A stretch of 25,228 nucleotides of DNA, from contig JAWWBX010000024.1 in assembly GCA_033720735.1 (NCBI GenBank), forward strand, positions 1 to 25,228, read 5' to 3'. The DNA comes from B8-G4 sp033720735 (GTDB lineage Bacteria > Bacteroidota > Bacteroidia > Chitinophagales > Saprospiraceae). Positions 22,566-25,228 of the stretch are shown here, piece after piece. Under the pieces are notes generated by a model, which did no database searches, was not told the origin of the DNA, and saw only the letters and a program-made list of their open reading frames with translations. Each line of letters starts with the position of its first letter. The first letter of the stretch is position 1. The translations under genes were made by a program, and so were the position numbers.

Positions 22566-23687
22566 AGGGCCGGGTTGGCGACCACAAACGATCTCCTTGA
22601 GCTGAAAGGTCAGATCACGGATCGGAAAAGGGCGTACGTTGGCCAGAATGATCACAGTGATCCGGTCATCGAGATACCGATGGATATTGGCAAGATACCC
22701 GTACATCGAACCGCCGTGACGCACCAGCGTGCCAGAGCTGCCGTCCGGTCGCAGATAGTCCATGATCCGAAACCCGTAGCCGTAGTGCCCGAAGTCTTCA
22801 CCTCCGGAATTGAATGCCAGGGCTTTGTGGGCTGCAGATACATATTCGTCACCGTACAATGCCTGATCCCATTTGAGCAGATCGCCTACCGTCGAGTAGA
22901 TGTCACCAGATCCCAGGGCCCAGGCTGTATAGTTTGGATAGGATTGAACCAGCCGGCCCTTGCTGCGTGCATCATAACCCAGGGCGCGGTTGGGTGGAAT
23001 GTGACTCAAGCGTTCAACCCCGGAGTGGTGCATCTCCAGAGGTGCAAAGCAATGTCGCTCGAGGATCTCGCCAAAAGTCAGCCCGGAAACCCTCATCAGG
23101 ACTGCGGCGATCAGATGATAATTCAGATTTGAATAATTGTATGCGGTTCCCGCAGGGTATTGAACGGTTGCAGTATTGATGATTTCGATGATCTCATCCA
23201 CGGGTATATCCCGCGGTTCGATCTCAGTGAGACGTGCCAGGTGGTTGGGCAAGCCGGCCTGCATTTTCAGCAGATGGTGGATGGTGATCTTGCCGATATC
23301 TGGTGTGAGTTGGGGCAGGTAGCGGGAGAGCGGGGCATCCAGGGAAACCAGTCCGGCCTCAACAAACTGCAGGCAGGTGAGGGCGGTAAAGGACTTGGTG
23401 GTCGATCCGATGAGGAATTTGGTATCGGTCGTATTGAGGATGTCACGTTCTGCATTCGCATAGCCAAAGGCATCGCTATAGAGGATATTGCCATTTCTGG
23501 CGATGAGGACGGCTCCGCTGAAGTCGTGTTCGTGGTGGAAGGATGTGACCAGTGAGTCCAGCTGTTGGGTCAGCGTGTCGTGAACCGTATCTGATGGCCA
23601 GAAGCTGAGACAACCAGGAATCAGGACGAGGAGATAAAACAGCATGCTCAAACCTAACGTGCGGAGGCCGTGTGACCGTATCTGCAA
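22551..23687 (-). CDS. serine hydrolase, beta-lactamase (class C/PBP-like) family
   Basis: 378 residues. The catalytic SxxK is GSTTK (Ser95, Lys98), the YxN-type motif is YSN (185-187), and a KTG-equivalent HGG occurs in LVRHGGSMYGYL. This is the fold of class C beta-lactamases, DD-peptidases and esterases; substrate is uncertain, with a peptidoglycan or peptide role more likely than antibiotic resistance. The N-terminus has a hydrophobic segment ending LVLIPGC (Cys26), suggesting a lipoprotein. The start is ambiguous: TTG at 23687 gives a normal positively charged n-region, while ATG at 23645 gives a signal without positive charge; I keep TTG. It lies 129 bp upstream of the M19 dipeptidase and diverges from the peroxidase gene. 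Confidence 0.88.
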   Translation of the reverse strand: MQIRSHGLRTLGLSMLFYLLVLIPGCLSFWPSDTVHDTLTQQLDSLVTSFHHEHDFSGAVLIARNGNILYSDAFGYANAERDILNTTDTKFLIGSTTKSFTALTCLQFVEAGLVSLDAPLSRYLPQLTPDIGKITIHHLLKMQAGLPNHLARLTEIEPRDIPVDEIIEIINTATVQYPAGTAYNYSNLNYHLIAAVLMRVSGLTFGEILERHCFAPLEMHHSGVERLSHIPPNRALGYDARSKGRLVQSYPNYTAWALGSGDIYSTVGDLLKWDQALYGDEYVSAAHKALAFNSGGEDFGHYGYGFRIMDYLRPDGSSGTLVRHGGSMYGYLANIHRYLDDRITVIILANVRPFPIRDLTFQLKEIVCGRQPGPRDHE

Positions 23688-23784
23688 TGCAACACATCAG
23701 GTCATTTGATTGGGGTACCACCACCTTGCGTGTTAAAAGTCTGATAACGTCGGATTGTGGGAAGGTAATCCGCACGACATTCAT

Positions 23785-23792
23785 TAGATTTA
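23785..23792 (+). promoter_or_regulatory. possible -7 box of the cytochrome c peroxidase gene
   Basis: TAGATTTA, one mismatch from TAnnTTTG, ends 21 nt before the GTG start at 23814. No TTG is found at the normal spacing, so support is modest. Confidence 0.3.
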
Positions 23793-23813
23793 GACAACAC
23801 AAATCCTGCCGCT

Positions 23814-24983
23814 GTGAAATATCTCTCCGCTCTCCTGATGCTGGGTCTGCTTGTTGCGGCGATGGCCGCATGTAAAAGCAGTACCGAAGACCTCCGCGCA
23901 CCTCAAGTCATCGGTTACTCCGAAGCCGAGTATGCCGAACTGACTCAGAAACTGGATCTGCCTCGCTACGTCCACGATTACAAGGGGGCGCCGACATTCC
24001 AGCGGGCCACTCAGGCTACGCTGGGACGGGTGTTGTTCTATGATACTCAGCTGTCTGAAGACTATTCGGTCTCGTGCGCATCATGTCATCAGCAGGCATT
24101 CGCATTTGCAGATCCTGAAGCGTTGAGCACCGGTATCCATAGCCGGTTGACGGACCGAAATTCCATTGGCTTGGGGTCTTTTACATCGTTTGCAAGTGAG
24201 TACGGTGGTGGGAACGGAGGATCGTCCTCGGCGAGAGCGCTGTTCTGGGATCAGCGGGCACAGACGGTACATGGTCAGATGATCGAGACGATCGCCAATG
24301 ACAAGGAAATGGGCATGTCGATGACGGATATTGTCAATCGACTGTCGGGCCAGCGGCACTACGAGATCCTGTTTGAAAAGGCATTTCTCTCGCCCGAGGT
24401 CACCGCGGAGGGCGTGCTGGATGCTTTGGCGTCGTTCATGCAGGCGATGACCGCCGATCAATCGCGGTTTGACCATGGAAGGCCGGGTTTCGGATCATCT
24501 CTGTTCGACCTGTCCTACCCCTTCGAAACATTTTCCGATCTGGAGAATCAGGGCAAATCGCTGTTTGTTGAGAATTGCACGCCGTGTCATACGCGTTCGT
24601 TGCTCACATCTTCCTTCAACGGTCTCGAATCCGCTAATAACGGTTTGGACCTGGAGAGCGTGGACCCCGGTCTGGGAGGCCATACCGGCGAAGCGACGGA
24701 GGTCGGTCTGTTCAAGATCCCGATGCTGCGTAATGTTGCGTTGACCGGGCCTTACATGCACGATGGCCGGTTTGCCACCCTCGAAGAGGTGCTCGATCAT
24801 TACAGCTCTGGCGTCCAGGCCCATCCCAATCTGCATCCGGCGCTGGTTGACCCCACAACTGGTGAGCCAAAGCAAATGGGGTTCAGCGATGATGACAAGG
24901 CAGCAATAGTTGCTTTCCTCAATACCTTGACCGATATGGGCGAATTGGGCACGGAGAAATTTTCCGATCCCTGGCTGAATTGA
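23814..24983 (+). CDS. di-heme cytochrome c peroxidase (MauG/CcpA family) lipoprotein
   Basis: 389 residues. The signal sequence MKYLSALLMLGLLVAAMAAC gives a lipoprotein with Cys20 as first mature residue. Two heme c sites are present, CASCH (88-92) and CTPCH (255-259), with family blocks LGRVLFYDTQLSEDYSVSCASCH, ALFWDQRAQTVHGQMIETI and LRNVALTGPYMHDGRFATLEEVLDHY; the latter carries a possible axial Met. Such enzymes reduce hydrogen peroxide with electrons from periplasmic cytochromes, or oxidise other substrates in MauG-like members; which applies cannot be told here. The start is GTG at 23814, with no in-frame ATG nearby upstream. Confidence 0.94.
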   Translation: MKYLSALLMLGLLVAAMAACKSSTEDLRAPQVIGYSEAEYAELTQKLDLPRYVHDYKGAPTFQRATQATLGRVLFYDTQLSEDYSVSCASCHQQAFAFADPEALSTGIHSRLTDRNSIGLGSFTSFASEYGGGNGGSSSARALFWDQRAQTVHGQMIETIANDKEMGMSMTDIVNRLSGQRHYEILFEKAFLSPEVTAEGVLDALASFMQAMTADQSRFDHGRPGFGSSLFDLSYPFETFSDLENQGKSLFVENCTPCHTRSLLTSSFNGLESANNGLDLESVDPGLGGHTGEATEVGLFKIPMLRNVALTGPYMHDGRFATLEEVLDHYSSGVQAHPNLHPALVDPTTGEPKQMGFSDDDKAAIVAFLNTLTDMGELGTEKFSDPWLN

Positions 24984-25017
24984 CAGGCTCAACCTGTAAG
25001 CTGCTTTAGTTCAGGTC

Positions 25018-25058
25018 ATTGCATTGATCTCCGATCTTTTCGGCCGTGAGAATGCGAT
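25018..25058. repeat. imperfect hairpin next to the transposase end
   Basis: ATTGCATT (25018-25025) pairs with AATGCGAT (25051-25058), an 8-bp stem with one G-T pair. The 25-nt interior contains a further short CCGA/TCGG pairing (25031-25043 region). It lies about 50 bp downstream of the transposase stop. IS200/IS605 elements carry subterminal imperfect hairpins recognised by the Y1 transposase, so this could be the right end, but no second copy or cleavage site can be checked. Confidence 0.3.
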
Positions 25059-25107
25059 ACTCGTTTGGTCAGTTGAGTAGGTTGGTTCAGATCAATTGCC
25101 CATGGCA

Positions 25108-25228
25108 TCATTTCCAATCGAAGAGATATTGATCTTCAAAATCAATATCAAATTGTTTTAAAAGCCGCAGGTATTCCTGTTGGAAGGATGTGCGCGCGTG
25201 ATGTTCTTCCTGCTTTTGAATGTACTCA
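25108..25228 (-). CDS. IS200/IS605-type Y1 transposase, C-terminal end (partial)
   Basis: The frame enters from the right edge and gives 39 residues before a TGA at 25110-25108. The peptide EYIQKQEEHHARTSFQQEYL (first 20 residues) followed by RLLKQFDIDFEDQYLF matches the very characteristic YI.NQEEHH...F..EY..LL...  ending of TnpA-like Y1 HUH transposases of the IS200/IS605 family, common in Bacteroidota. The catalytic HUH and Tyr would lie outside the window, so intactness is unknown. The local sequence is visibly more AT-rich than its neighbours, consistent with a mobile element. Confidence 0.8.
   Translation of the reverse strand, partial: EYIQKQEEHHARTSFQQEYLRLLKQFDIDFEDQYLFDWK

Noticed and set aside
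22551..23687. Serine hydrolase as an antibiotic-resistance beta-lactamase
   Set aside because: The SxxK and YSN motifs only place it in the broad beta-lactamase/DD-peptidase/esterase fold; the third motif is HGG rather than KTG and nothing in the context suggests resistance.
1..25228. CRISPR arrays, tRNA or rRNA genes, toxin-antitoxin or phage-defence modules
   Set aside because: No spaced repeats of CRISPR type, no cloverleaf-like or rRNA-like sequence, and no paired small genes or defence-family motifs were seen on reading both strands.

Overview
The window comes from a Bacteroidota chromosome of moderately high GC. Four signs support this. There is a type IX secretion (T9SS) plug-family protein (DUF5103) and a large secreted M36 protease ending in a type A T9SS sorting domain. 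Several genes are preceded by the Bacteroidota sigma-factor signature TAnnTTTG, in two cases with a TTG about 20 bp upstream. Shine-Dalgarno sites are mostly weak, and GTG/TTG starts are common. The protein style (lamin-tail protein, M36 plus PA plus DUF11-like plus sorting domain, TraB/GumN) would fit Saprospiria/Lewinella-like bacteria, but that finer placement is inference.

Layout. 1-4652 (minus): guaB, a 3-methyladenine DNA glycosylase abutting it (stop and start codons touch), the DUF5103 T9SS-plug protein, and a TolC-type outer-membrane efflux protein cut by the left edge. 4728-5961 (plus): tadA and a small lipoprotein of unknown function whose upstream region carries four TTAA motifs one helical turn apart. 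6004-6657 (minus): pcm. 6795-8189 (plus): a phosphohexomutase. 8206-11760 (minus): a membrane-anchored endonuclease/exonuclease/phosphatase-fold protein downstream of a large exported protein with a duplicated Ig-like/lamin-tail architecture. 11826-14262 (plus): asd (aspartate-semialdehyde dehydrogenase) and a 438-residue coiled-coil protein. 14312-17878 (minus): the M36 fungalysin-like protease. 17988-20240 (plus): rlmB, a TraB/GumN-family exported protein and a gamma-carbonic-anhydrase-like hexapeptide protein. 20252-23687 (minus): an EamA transporter, an M19 membrane dipeptidase and a serine beta-lactamase-fold hydrolase. 23814-24983 (plus): a di-heme cytochrome c peroxidase lipoprotein. 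25108-25228 (minus): the C-terminal end of an IS200/IS605-type (Y1) transposase entering from the right edge.

The region is mostly core metabolism (purines, aspartate-family amino acids, sugar phosphates), RNA modification, protein and DNA repair, and envelope or secreted hydrolases. No complete mobile island, defence locus, CRISPR array, tRNA or rRNA is visible, and I find no strong evidence for a whole new multi-gene system. The best leads are regulatory and structural: the phased TTAA array before the lipoprotein, promoter boxes that predict leaderless mRNAs for guaB and the TraB/GumN gene, an octamer tandem repeat between two convergent genes, the uncharacterised coiled-coil protein, and the transposase end with an adjacent hairpin. 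No stretch longer than about 225 bp lacks a gene; the longest gap (5187-5409) holds an inverted repeat and the TTAA array.
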